A stretch of DNA of 64,000 bases from Serendipita indica DSM 11827 (lineage: Eukaryota > Basidiomycota > Agaricomycetes > Sebacinales > Serendipitaceae): positions 423,646 through 487,645 of the forward strand of contig CAJVGD010000016.1 of assembly GCA_910890315.1 (NCBI GenBank), in the 5' to 3' direction. The position numbers and the translations under genes are program-made. The notes under the pieces were generated by a model. That model was not told the DNA's origin and did not search any database. It saw only the letters and a program-made list of their open reading frames with translations. Below, in pieces: positions 17,095-27,790 of this stretch. Each line of letters begins with the position of its first letter. Within the stretch, counting starts at the first letter, position 1.

Positions 17095-17815
17095 CGTCCG
17101 AATCGTTCACACTAACATTGAAGTTGGCGTACTTCTCCGCATATCCATCCCGGGATTGTTTTCCGGTAGCTGACGAGCGGCGACATCGACTTTTGGACTG
17201 ATTTGTGTCGCTGGACGAGGGTTGTTGTGATGAAGAGCCGGGCTGATCATCTCCATCTGACTCGCTATCCGCTTCTGCATCTGAACTGTTGATACTAGGA
17301 CGTGTGATGGGAGAGGTAAGACCAGAACCTAAGGTACAGCCATTGCGTCCCGCGTCGCTGAATACAATTAGTTACAAAAAAAGACAATATAATTGGCTAA
17401 GTATATTTGTAAGCGCCGGGAGTCAAAGGAAAACCTTCGACATGAACAACTCGAATGCAGCTCGGAGAATCGATTGGATGAGGGGTCATCTGGTGAGCAG
17501 TCGGCATCGGATATACGCTGCATCCTCTTCAGTTGATCCGCGTCGATCCTTATATCCAGCCACGCCTCTCCTCTGAGTGGGTCGAAGATCCGCTCAAGAG
17601 GTAGATAGAAAGCACCTGGCACCTTTTCGAAGCCAGCCGCGAGTCGGAGCTGTAAGAGAAGTAGAATGTGCCATTGACCGTCTCTAGATTATCTTGTAGA
17701 GGCAGTCGAGGGTCGACTGTGGGACCTTGGTCAGCCCATGATTGGGCGACGGGAAGATAGCTTTTTCAAAGTCCTTGAGGTCAGCAACAGTTATCTTGGG
17801 CGGCTTTCTGGGCAT
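17095..17815 (-). pseudogene. Relic of an unknown protein-coding gene split by a solo LTR
   Basis: On the minus strand, fragments read MPRKPPKITVADLKDFEKA (ATG at 17815), then VNGTFYFSYSSDSRLASK, then FYLPLERIFDPLRGEAWLDI, then a Ser/Asp-rich tail ending SVNDSDE. At least two frame changes are needed near 17686 and 17620. The 156-bp element at 17287-17442 interrupts the tail, and removing it with one copy of the 5-bp duplication restores a continuous acidic/serine-rich frame. I do not recognise the family. Consistent amino-acid texture and the insertion argue for a former gene. Confidence 0.45.
17287..17442 (+). mobile_element. Short solo LTR (156-bp type), copy a
   Basis: Begins TGTTGATACTAGGACG and ends AACCTTCGACA, so TG...CA. 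It is flanked by perfect 5-bp direct repeats TGAAC (17282-17286 and 17443-17447). Same family as copies at 28624, 29986, 34308, 53903 and 55849. The 5-bp duplication is typical of LTR-retrotransposon integrase. Confidence 0.82.
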
Positions 17816-18222
17816 TCTTGACGGGGATGTGTCCGGATGTTACGGACGCGCTCGTCTGTGGACAGCAACCAAGTCTTAAATGTGTTTGAGAGATGTTCAT
17901 AACACTGATACGAGGGCTTGTAGGTAGTAAAATATGTAATATCGTCGTTTAATTGCATATTGCGTTCAAGAAGGTGGCGGCGCGGTCAGGGCTTGAAGTA
18001 GAGTCGAAAGCGCCGACCACCCAGGCACTCCAGGATTACATCAGGAGAGAATTTGGGAACTCTCATTGTTCTAGACCATGTTCATACGCGAGTCTCATGC
18101 GGCCTGATGGCATTGCGGGTTCGAGAACATGACTCGCTGGACACCAGAAATAGTCGAGTGGAAAGATTACCAGATGCATATACTACAGCTCGGGTGATTA
18201 CCTCCACAAGGGGGACTAGAGT

Positions 18223-18919
18223 TCAGAGGATAATACACTCCCTCTTCTCTATCCGCCTTTTTGATCCAAGTGAGGCGCGAGCTACTTCGCTGAAGATGTC
18301 TAACGTGCTTTTGTCTCTTTTGCACGAGCACTCGACATAGTTGAATGCGCCGATCCCTCGAGCAAACGCCTCACCCTCATCAAAGGATACGAACTTGAGC
18401 CCGGCTTTGCGGAACTCTTCCGTGATCACTCGGTCAGTTCTCAAATCGGTGCGACACGCCACGATGAGAATGGTCGGGTAGGTGTAGTTGCAATAGTACA
18501 GCACTTCTGGCAGCCATTTCTCTCGAAGATTTCTCAAGCTGTCTGATTGGTCCACCGAAAAGCACAAGACGAAGACGTCTGTCGAAGCATAATCGAGTGG
18601 TCGCACTCGGTCGTAGTCGGGAGAACCAGGGGAGTCCCAGAAGGCAATCTCGAACTCTTGCCCGTCGACGCTTACGTCAGATACGCGAGTTTCGTAAATT
18701 GCGGGGAGAAAAGTCTGACAGGTTTTCAATGAAAGTCGGGTCAAGAAGAGCACTGTCCTACTGACATCTAGAAACGATCCGCAATGAATATAATGGAGGA
18801 GTGTCGTTTTCCCTGGACCAAACGCGTCATTTTGACCCCGTCTGCGTCTCAACCATAGAAAACGGACCGACGCCTGCATCACCCACAAAGACGGCCTTTT
18901 TGCGAATTCTTTGTGACAT
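18223..18919 (-). CDS. Atypical Rho-family small GTPase 1
   Basis: Predicted 196-residue Rho-like GTPase from exons 18919-18868, 18812-18766 and 18714-18223. G1 is intact (GDAGVGKTTLL), and the Rho-type YDRVRPLDYASTDVFVLCFS follows. Switch I reads LPAIYE where Rho proteins have P-T-V-F-E, so the Mg-contact Thr is Ala. Switch II reads WDSPGSPDYD instead of W-D-T-A-G-Q-E-D-Y-D, losing the catalytic Gln. G4 is CRTD (usual T/C-K-x-D) and G5 is ECSCK (usual E-C-S-A). The C-terminus CIIL is a C-A-A-X box with Leu, so geranylgeranylation and membrane attachment are expected. Weak or absent GTP hydrolysis is an inference from these changes. The frame is intact, so it is probably expressed. Confidence 0.85.
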
Positions 18920-19099
18920 TTTCGACTCGGAACGGGGTCAAATGCGAGGCGGTGAATGGCGGTGAGGTCCAAGCTTGGCCTTTACCATTGACCCCTGAGG
19001 TAGTCTCCCGGCACTATGGCCTCCAGCTGCGCCTTAAAATGATTTTCAACCCCAATATGCATCAGTCATGCATTAGATTTGAGCGCCGCCCTCGCCCGA

Positions 19100-19568
19100 G
19101 AGACCGTCAGTTTGGACGACGACCCAAGCGGCGGCCGGACCCAGCGGACAGCCGAAGAATAACCGAGCCGGAAGTGTGGGTGGCCCGCAGTTCACGTCGA
19201 AACAGCAGAATATTGAAAAGCGTGAACGCTTGCTGAGGCGAGGATGGGGAACGAGAGATTGGAAGAAGGGAATAGGGGCGAGCGGGAAATACGGGACTTA
19301 GGCCTCGGTAGGCGAGCAATGAACGGGAAAATGGCTGGAATTCTTCTTATGTACATGGTTATCGATTATTAGAGGCTTTATATATGCGCGAAAGCGCAAG
19401 ACGAAACGCGGAAAGGATGGAGTCGAAACGAAAGAGTGGAGGATGAGATAGAGCGGAGCTGCTGCGCCGCTTAGGGGGTGTGAGAGACTAACCAGAGTGT
19501 ATGAGGCTGGCTGTCTAGCTCTGGGGGACTCTGGCTGGCCCGTGCCACTCGGGCACGAGGGCGTTACA
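19100..19568 (-). mobile_element. Probable LTR fragment (Ty3-like), minus strand
   Basis: Read on the minus strand it opens TGTAACGCCCTCGTGCC, a common start of fungal Ty3-type LTRs, and has a TATA motif (CATATATAAAGCC) about 190 bp in, followed by C/T-rich sequence. The far end is not resolved and no internal coding region adjoins it. Confidence 0.4.
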
Positions 19569-20091
19569 ATATAAAAGTGATAGAGCAATAAGAAATTACA
19601 GAGAAATGAACAGAACCTCCATACTTATATGACCTGCCGATGGGCCCGTCCCCGCTCGTATGGCACTCCCACCAGATGCTTCTGAACCTCCAAAATGTAT
19701 CTAGACAGTACTAAGTATGTTTCTGCTTTAGATTGTTGCCAAATGGTCCCCTAGCGACACCCTCATACGCCCTTACTAAGATATATTGGGGCCTACGTTA
19801 GGCGCAGTTCTACGTGCGCTATACGGCAGCCAGTTCTTCGCGAATCTGCTCAAGACCACCGTCGGGAGCGTTGTCCGCTCGCCACTTGTCAGCCAAGCGA
19901 GTTACCGCATACGCATGCCGGACCCAAAGTCGTTGGTGCGCCTATTACCTTTACTGGGAGCGATGGCTGCGCATTCTTGACATTCTTCCCACGTCTTGAG
20001 CAGTGCTTCGCAGCAGCTGGTATCACTGGAGGAGATAGGGTGGAGCACATACCCCGGTACATGGCCCAGAGCTGGCGCGCGAGCCTACATG

Positions 20092-20201
20092 GAGAGACTC
20101 GGAGCAAGGTCCAGGACCTTGAGCTCAAGTGGTGATGGTGATGTAGGCAGAAAGGTGGAAAGATTAGGTGAAGAATATTAGTCGAAATATGGTCCATGAC
20201 A
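20092..20201 (-). mobile_element. Truncated 600-bp-type LTR, inverted 5' end only
   Basis: Minus strand matches the first ~110 bp of the LTRs at 25440 and 29305 (TGTCATGGACCATATTTCGA..., through the CATCACCATCACCACT tract), then diverges at about 20092. It is a broken copy and no target duplication is visible. Confidence 0.65.
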
Positions 20202-21279
20202 TATTGAACGGGAGGATGAGACCGTGATTGTCACCAAACAGTGAATAGACCAGATTAATGCTACTAGATATGTGAGTACAATCCGGTGCTTTAATTGAGT
20301 TGTACTTTACTCCTCATGCCTGTACTCGACGACTAAATGTGGGGCTAAGGCAACCGGATAACCATTGGCTATGCCAACGCACATCCTATGGCCAAGGTAC
20401 AGAATACTATCACTGAATGTACGCATTCGAGCATAAAACCAGCTCATTTCATCATTGCAAACACGTCATACCTTCAAACAGCCCGGTGCCTCTTTTCAAC
20501 CCAACACCAGAATAGCAAGTGTATTTTTACCTATCTCTCCAATGTGAGATTCCTCTCTCAACTTGTCGTCTTCTTTGTTGCTGCTCTCATGGTCATAAAT
20601 GCAGTCCCCATTCTGACGCCTTGGGATACAAAAACTCTTTTCCCTGGGATACGTGAAATAGGATGGCGCATACGTAACAGTAACATACACTTGACCTCCT
20701 TGATATTCCCATGATGTAGGGGAGAGGTCAATTGCCACAACGATCGCTCACGTTGGACGAGCACAAAGACAAAGTATCTGCTCGTCTGCCGATATAGAGA
20801 CCAGTGGAAGGATCATAATACATGCGTGAATTGTGATAAAACTGGTTGCAAGGTCTGCCCAAGTCACTTGTAGTATTGAATCTTTGTGATTGTGTCATCA
20901 ACAAATAAATCTCGAGTACAAAAAAGGCACGTCGCGTTATTCATTCCAAGATATCAACAAAAAAGCCATGAAGTGGGAATAACCACCAGCAACGAAAGAG
21001 AGCTTTGCTTTGCACACGTTATAGCACAAGACTATACAGAGTCAAAAATGGGAGACGGGATAGAGACCAAGCAGAGCAAGGCCAAAAGGGAAAAAGGTGG
21101 GAGCAAGTGCCACTAGACGAGCACTGTATTCGCTCCCCGGAGAATGAAGAGGCAGCGAGCGTTTGTGAGAGACGTGGTTGATTAAGCACTAGCATTGGAG
21201 CAGCGAGCCGACCGGGTGGGATAAAAAACCGAGGCAGGGGGGGGGCGAGGGATTTGTAGAGTGGGTGTGGGCCTGGTGT
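20202..21279. other. Intergenic, no gene recognised
   Basis: AT-rich with short open frames on both strands. A G-tract sits near 21238. Nothing has enough coding signal to call. Confidence 0.4.
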
Positions 21280-22892
21280 TTACTTGCGGCCATGGTAATC
21301 CACCTCGCGATCAATCGTCACCTCGACACCCTCATACCCTCTGGCAGCAGGCACACCATAGGCCTCGCCCTTTTTACCCTCGAGGACCGACGAACGACCA
21401 TCGCTCGTACCTTCATTCCACTCTCCATTGGCAGCCTTGTCACGCATCTCATCCAACGTATACGCGCCATCTCCAACCACACCAGGCACACCACCCGAGA
21501 GCGAACCTTTACGCTCGGGGTTGCCATAGGTGCCAATGTTGAAGACATTGGGCCCATTGCCAGCGTTTTGGGATTGAACGCGATACGAGTGTCTGGGTCC
21601 AAAACGACGAGGGGTGTGGTGGGTTGGGGTTGCGACCAGACGAGGAGAGGACGTTGGTGCTGTTGCCACGGTTCGACAATGAAATGGCCGAGCCGGCGTA
21701 CGAGCCACCTTGGGCAAGGGAACCACGGACGGGGAGAATGATACGAAGTGTCATGGTGGTCGTGAGCACTGCAGTTATGCTAAGAATGAGAGATCAGCGC
21801 CCATTGATTTATCAATATATTGCTTCATTCTCACCTAGTAACCGTCGTCTTAATGCTGTCGTTTTCACCGGTGGGCTTGACGATGAACCAGAAGCAGACA
21901 TTGACCATGTTGACGATCCAGATGGGACCATAGAGGTTGAGACCGTCGCGGAGCATGAGCTTCCATGGGCTGAGGGGCTTGGACTGGAGCGACTTGATGG
22001 ATCGGTTGAGCGCGAGAGCGAGTGTGGTCGTATAGAAAAGGTGGAAGCAGCCCAGTAAATGCCGACCCAGTTGGCGGTGGGACCAGCGATACAGCCTTGG
22101 CCTTGGAGGAGCGGGATCACATGGTAAAAGGCGGAGCATACGGTCATTACGGCAATCTAGAAGAATGATTAGAAAAGAAGAACTACGTTAGCACGAATAG
22201 TTCCAATGCCAGCACGAACAAGGTTTAGGCGATCGGAGACCCAGGGAACAGGCAAAGCTAGTTGCTATTGACGTGAACCGAAACCGAGGAGGGGAGTAAT
22301 GGTTAAACGACAGGATGGAGTGGCACTCTTCGAGGCACCGAGCATCGTGTCGGTTACGTTCATTGCACATTTACGCCGTCAAACTCGGCGTGGACCGGGA
22401 GCGTCGCATGGGTCCAGAGGGCAACGGGGCTCGCGAAAAAGCAGAGAGAAATTGAGAAGTAGCAAACAGAGGACGCAGAATGAAGGAGAAGAGGAGGAAA
22501 AAGGCTCACCTGGACAAGCAAAAGAGCAGCAAGACCAGCGAGGATGGGTCTGCTCTTATCGTAGATGGCGTGGATACGATTGACATGGACAGAAGAGCAA
22601 AGAGCGATGAGAACCATGGTGCAAATGGGCTCAAACAGATAAAACTTGTTGCACATTTTGCGGGTGAATTTCGTGTCGAAAAAGGCGACGGCGACAATGA
22701 TAAACTCGACGGGCATGAGATAGCGGAGGACCTAGAAGACAATCTTGAGGACTGGCCACTCTTTCGTCTTCATCAGCCGCCAGGACCGCAGGGAGAGGAC
22801 GAGCGTGTCCCATGCAGCGACCGTGAGCGCTGAGATGCGGCGGGCAAGTTGAGATAGGGAGGAAGAAGTGCAGAAATATTGAGCCCGCTCAT
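21280..22892 (-). CDS. Polytopic membrane protein, DUF6533-like, with frame disruptions
   Basis: Seven-helix-like Agaricomycete membrane protein of unknown function. The minus strand starts MSGLNISALLPPYLNLP (22892), then RRISALTVAAWDTLVLSL, VEFIIVAVAFFDTKFTRK, NKFYLFEPICTMVLIALCSS, ANWVGIYWAAST, LALALNRSIKSL, LMLRDGLNLYGPIWIVNMVN, and a soluble tail ending TIDREVDYHGRK. Introns end VQ|IAV (about 22150) and VT|SITA (about 21790). Disruptions: a frame change near 22840, TAG at 22732-22734 inside IVF*VLRYLMP, a one-base loss in the A-run at 22036-22039 (AASTF/FYTTT), and an unclear frame near 21640. Either a recent pseudogene or errors in the assembly; the conserved protein texture across all frames shows the gene was functional recently. 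Confidence 0.7.
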
Positions 22893-23516
22893 TTTGTTAG
22901 ATGGCTACTGCTGCTGCTGCTAGTCGTGGAGGAGTCCAAGTGCGAGCGTTGCTTTGTACGCGCCGACGAACCATCTGTATATCCGACAGCGTGGGTAATA
23001 AACACTGCGACGAACATTTCCGGTATAATCAATGCAGCCACAATTTGTACAGGCTTGGCCCCGTATGATGGGTATCCATACCCATGGCAAAAGTCTAAGG
23101 TCTATAGACTCGGGTCCAGATCCTTCGACGTGGTTGCCTCAAAGATGCAAACTATCCACTTTCAATACTTCCCGCTGACCTTATATCTTGGCTGCTGACC
23201 CTGATGTATTGCCCATAAAACTTAGACGCGCGCTTGAGTGCTTCTCGCAACTCCCTCGATCGCTTGTATTTTCCACGGTGATGGCCAAAATTGCTCAACT
23301 CCTACCCTGGTTTTGTACTGAGTTAACAACGGTCGGCCCGCAACTGTTAATGCAACCGCCTGATGGACGGACCTTGCGGACATTAGAAGTCCATCGCAAC
23401 TACTGTAGACTGAATACAGGACCCTGGCTACCAGTCGCTCCGATCAGAATAAAAGTCGATGGGTCTTTCCGCTCCCTCTGCTCCCTCACTACTCCTCATT
23501 CCCTCCTCCTCTCACC
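22893..23516. other. Shared 5' region of two divergent membrane-protein genes
   Basis: Lies between the DUF6533-like gene (minus) and the DUF4436-like gene (plus). Includes a CTG run near 22910. Holds both promoters; no gene seen. Confidence 0.5.
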
Positions 23517-25126
23517 ATGCAAGTCTCAGAGAGGCCTCAACCACGTCCACTCTCTGTCCCTCAAAGGGACTTTATCAGTGGTGGTGGCAGCTACGACGGC
23601 GTCAGCTCGACATATCTTGGAGACGTCAAGTCGTCTTCTGCTCAAAACACGACACTCGACTTGGAAGAAAAGGCGGATGCACGTCCAAACCCACATCGAA
23701 AGTATAGCAGAAAATGGTTTGACTATGCGTGGGATCAAGCCGTCCAGGTCGGCAGATGGCCTCGGGTGGCCTATGCTCTCGTTGGGATCACCGCGCTTGG
23801 AATTTGGGTTGGTATCATGTAAGCATCGATCTCGGGTTTTTTTCTTCAAACCTCGAGAGCTGACCAACCCAGGCTCACCTTTGCAAAAGAAGAAGTCAGA
23901 GCCCAAAGGAGAAACTCTGACCTCAATGGGACCAAGTCCGGGTTCGAGGGAGAGACTGCAAACTTTCAGGCATGTTCAATCAAGTGTTGTTGGTATTTCG
24001 ACGCTCATAGACCGACCCTAGCTTTTTCTCAAAGGTACACTGAAAAAGTTTGATCCCCTCGAACGCAATCTCCGCGTATCCTGGTCCCTCGTCTACGTTG
24101 AAAACAATACCAACGTTGTACGCCCTTCAGGTCAAACTGTGGACGATAGGTGGCAATGTAACCTCTACCGCGACGTCAAAGCCGTCCCCGAAGACCGTCT
24201 GGTCGATCCGGACCTTCTCGAGCTGGCCGGGCTCACCCAAGCCGATATCCAGTCCACTTACTATCGGATAGACAATGTCACACAGCCCCCTCTCGCCACA
24301 CTGGGAATGCACCCATTCGATAGCGTGGACACCAATATCGATTTCAACCAGGCAAGGGAGGAAGACCCCTATGCTCAGCCTCTCTTTGCGTATCCATTCG
24401 ATATATGTACGTCTTTTTCTCATATTTGGGATCGCCGCTCATGAATTTGGATATACAGGGCAAGGGTCCATCGTATTTGCCCTCACAGACCGAGGTAAAC
24501 ATATATCACCTTGTTTTCATGACAAGTTACTCAACAGTCTCCAGTGGCCGCAGAGGCGGTTAATCTAACAAACACGGGCATCCTGAATCTCCACGGGGCG
24601 ATATTGAGTGATAGCACCCGTACGTTTACCAAAGCCCATGCCCCCTATTTAGACTCACGTTGACATAGTCAACTGGCGTATTCGATTAACCGCAAACAAC
24701 ACATGCGAATTCAGCGCTGTCGATGCCGGATGTGAACTCCACCTCGACTTTACCGGTCGTCGCCCACCTCTTGTCAAGTTTGCTGCCATTCTCGCCGCTC
24801 TCATAAACTGGGCGAGCACTATTGGTATCTTCCTACTTACGTGCGAATCGGTCATCATGCGCCGCACGTACATCCTCTCAGACACGGATATCCTTGGTGT
24901 GTGCGTCACCGCGCTCTTTGCTCTGCCCAGTGTCAGAGCTATACTGCCTGGTGCACCAGACTTTGGTGCGATCAGTATGTCACTTTTCACTCTTCTTTGA
25001 ATCTCGAGCTGACGATGCTTTTCAGTCGACTTGATTGGGATCATTCCAAATATCATCGTCGTTTCGCTCTGCACGACGGCTATTGCATTCTCAAAACTCA
25101 CTATGCGGCGACCCAAGAACGAATAG
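23517..25126 (+). CDS. Fungal membrane protein, DUF4436-like
   Basis: Integral membrane protein, function unknown. It starts MQVSERPQPRPLSVPQRD (23517). Exon 1 ends 23818 after a first membrane helix (VAYALVGITALGIWVGIM), followed by exon 23873-23969 and an exon from 24022. The large extracytoplasmic part includes LKKFDPLERNLRVSWSLVYV and the acidic VDTNIDFNQAREEDPYAQ. Short exons follow, and the C-terminal part has three more helices (AAILAALINWASTIGIFLL; LGVCVTALFALPSVRAIL; IDLIGIIPNIIVVSLCTTA), ending MRRPKNE with TAG at 25124. This layout (one N-terminal helix, a beta-rich middle, a C-terminal helix bundle) fits DUF4436 proteins. The intron at 23970-24021 is GC-AG (donor GCATGT). All frames are open. 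Confidence 0.8.
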
Positions 25127-25439
25127 AGTCGTGTCACCATGAGTCGGCTTTGGAGCTCAATTTGCAATGCTAACTTATCTGGTCTCGAATGCACCTCGGT
25201 TTTCATGTGCATTTCCATGTAATAGACATGTACTAAAGACTTTATCTTCCACCGAATATACAGTAGGCTCCAAAACTGTTCCAATGTTGACCACCATCGG
25301 CTTGTCGGCCCGATTACTAAAAAAGGAGCTATACTAAACTCATAAGACCTTCGATAATAAGTAAAATATCTTCTTATCTTTATATAAATGTCGTCTTTGT
25401 AACTACTCGTAGACAATTAAGTGAGATATGAGGGATATG
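25127..25439. other. AT-rich spacer, no gene
   Basis: 3' flank of the DUF4436-like gene up to the LTR. No coding signal. Confidence 0.5.
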
Positions 25440-26039
25440 TGTCATGGACCATATTTCGACTAAGATTCTTCACCTAATCCTTCCACCTTTCTACCTACAT
25501 CACCATCACCACTCGAGCTCAAGGTCCCGCACCTCGCTCCGAGTCTCCCCACTCGTCCCAGACTAATCTTGTCTCATTACTACTAACTCGTATCATCTCC
25601 TTCTCATGTCTCTCAGCTCGTTCCACTCCCATCGCATGTCTCTCTGCTCGTGCCACTCCTCACTAGATGGTATGACCTGCTAATCCCTTCCTCATGGCCG
25701 GAGTCTCTAGCTATATAAAGTCGATGTACATCTTGCTAGAGACGACAGCTAGAAAATCGACTTAGTCCTCCCGGACTCTTTCCTGCTCCCTTCACCTCTG
25801 TGCTCTCTAAATCTCTCGCTCTTGATTCTCTCTGCGCCTCTGCATCCTCGTGAGCCCTTCCACGCCTTACGATTTACTACCAGGATAGTGGAGTTCGCGG
25901 CTCGTGGTCTCCACGCGCTAAGCCAGCACATACGGACCAGTATCCGGCTTAACTGTCTCACTCGTCGTATCGTGTCTGGAGGAAAGTCATTTCCGCCTAC
26001 CTCGCCTCGTTACCGAAGCGCCGGAAGCTGGAATTAACA
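25440..26039 (+). mobile_element. 600-bp LTR, copy A (best preserved)
   Basis: TG...CA element (TGTCATGGACC ... GGAATTAACA) with a TATA box CTATATAAAG at 25711-25720 on the plus strand, about 270 bp in, matching a U3 promoter followed by R/U5. Copies at 29305-29934 (with a SINE inside and an internal deletion) and 20092-20201 (fragment). No matching target duplication is visible, so it is not a simple solo LTR. It abuts gag debris that runs on the opposite strand. Confidence 0.75.
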
Positions 26040-26040
26040 C

Positions 26041-26740
26041 TTCCGTACGTCAATTTGGTCACATATTTGACCTGGGCGTCGATCTGATCAAAGCTAATGC
26101 TCCCTGATATTAGTTTTGGAGGTCTGAACTGATTTTGCTTCCGACAATCGTTCGCTCTGTGGCCGGTTTCATGACAAATGAGACATTGGCCTTTCACTTG
26201 GTGCTCTTTCATCTCTTCAGCAGTCAAGCGACGGTTGGTCTGCTGCCTAGAGTTGTTGGAGTCCTTCATTTGGTATGCTTCGATTTCCGGTCACCGTGAG
26301 TCTTTCCCTCTCGGTCTCTCGTTTCATTCGGGCGGAATCTTCCATGCTTAACAATATCTTTTCTCACGATCGAAGCGGTTCTGATCGTTCGGGACTCAGT
26401 TTTATCCCTTTCAATCTTCATCTGCTGTTCTTTGCGCTCAATACGCTCCGCAGCTTCCTTTAGTTGATCAAATGTCGATTTTCGAGCGAGTATCCCTCTC
26501 TACACCACTCAATACGAATGGTAGGTCGAGCGCAATCCCAGAATTGTCGAATCTTTTCCTTTTCGCTAGTGTCGCCTACAGCTTTCGTTAGGTATCGCGT
26601 AATATTCTACACAGGTGCCTTCATAGTGGCGTTAGCCGACGTGTTTGCCGCAGTATTAGCAGTGGCGTTAGCTTTACCAGTACTAGCCGGGTTTGGAGTG
26701 CTGATAATCGCCGCAAGTACAGTGACAGTATGATGCTGTG
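26041..26740 (-). pseudogene. Degenerate LTR-retrotransposon gag with zinc knuckle
   Basis: The minus strand reads, in changing frames, an Ala/Asn/Thr-rich segment (about 26730-26620), KEKIRQFWDCARPTIRIEW, FDQLKEAAERIERKEQQ, and then GQCLICHETGHRANDC, a C-x2-C-x4-H-x4-C knuckle of retroviral/Ty3 Gag type, and FRPPKLISGS. Stops and shifts near 26610, 26460 and 26290 make it non-functional. No reverse transcriptase, RNase H or integrase follows; the frame runs straight into the LTR at 26039. Confidence 0.75.
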
Positions 26741-26799
26741 ATCGTGTGTGTCTTATGCGCTCGTCACAATGGAGTCGGACGCGTCGGAGGTTGGGCGGA

Positions 26800-26990
26800 G
26801 TTGGATGATATTCGCCTCATTCGGTTGCTTACTGCTCCGTCTGAGGTAAAGTTGGACTCTCTCCATTATTCATTATCTTATCCCTAGACAGACATGTGCC
26901 GTTCGTCTAGGTATATATATTTGATTCGGTTACTTACTGCCCCGTCTGAGACACGTACCATTCGTCTAGGTCATCACAATAAACACTACA
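26800..26990. repeat. Short tandem duplication, retroelement-like
   Basis: A unit of roughly 95-100 bp occurs twice: TCGGTTGCTTACTGCTCCGT...GCCGTTCGTCTAGG and TCGGTTACTTACTGCCCCGT...ACCATTCGTCTAGG. It is probably part of a decayed LTR. No gene here. Confidence 0.5.
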
Positions 26991-27160
26991 CTAGTAATAG
27001 GACTTGAGGTAAGAGCGGTAAGAGTGGTAAGGTTGTATACCCAAAGAGAATCCTCCTAGATGATAATTCCCTTTGGTTGCGTGCGTGCACACTTCCCCAT
27101 ACCCTATCTAGCCAAGATCCCACTGGCTTCCTATATTCTGAACACTGAGAGATGTATCCT

Positions 27161-27632
27161 CTAATCCAACTCCTCTATGCTCCGAGCCGCATTGAGTTGC
27201 TGCCGGTGATGTGCCGCTTGCTGCGTGTGGTAGGTGTATCTGCTTCGATGCTGCGTCATTAGTGTATTATGGTTCATAGCTTGTACTGTGTGGGCCTCAG
27301 CGCTCTTCCAATCGCCCCTATCACATGGTCAGCACACAATTATCCAACATATTCATTGGCTTGTTTAGTGTACAGACCTTGATTGCTCCACCGCGGCCGC
27401 GCTCAAGTGCGCATGCAGTTGGGTTCCGTGGTAAGCTGCTTGTGATCGATGGTGCTCCGCCGCTTGATCATGGTGTGCTATCTCGAGTCGGTGGTCGCCG
27501 GCAGGGCTGAATGAATAGGAATATGTGAGCACACAGTCACATTGATCGCGTCTCAAAGTACCTGGGGAATGGAGCAGCCGACACTAAGAAGGTAACAGAG
27601 GCAAGAACCATAACAAAGGAGGTGAAACGCAT
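27161..27632 (-). CDS. Small secreted His/Gln/Ala-rich protein, cysteine-free
   Basis: Predicted 118-residue secreted protein in three exons, with introns near 27556-27510 and 27387-27329, GT-AG and in phase. The signal peptide MRFTSFVMVLASVTFLVSA is followed by APFPSPAGDHRLEIAHHDQ; the rest is rich in His, Gln and Ala (TYHTQQAAHHRQQLNAARS) and ends IEELD with TAG at 27161. It has no cysteine, so it is not a disulfide-type effector. A TATA box sits at 27782-27790, about 155 bp upstream. Ten or more His could bind metal, which is speculation. It lies alone in repeat-rich DNA, a common setting for effector candidates. I know no family for it. Confidence 0.7.
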
Positions 27633-27781
27633 GCTGAAAATTTTCAAAAGAAGAGAAAGAAGAATAAAAAAGATATCAAGGAATGAAAGTGAACGGTTAG
27701 AACTGTGCTTGAAAAAGAAGAGATTGAGATAAAAGTAGGTGAGAGCCAGTCTGAAGAGTAGATGGTGTCTGAGCTGGTGCT

Positions 27782-27790
27782 CTTTATAGG
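27782..27790 (-). promoter_or_regulatory. TATA box of the His/Gln-rich secreted protein gene
   Basis: Minus strand reads CTATAAAGA about 155 bp upstream of the ATG at 27632, followed by a CT-rich presumed leader. Motif and position only. Confidence 0.5.

Noticed and set aside
16730-17201. Plus-strand frame with CMKC motif
   Set aside because: Open on both strands, lacks a clear start and overlaps the tail of the minus-strand relic.
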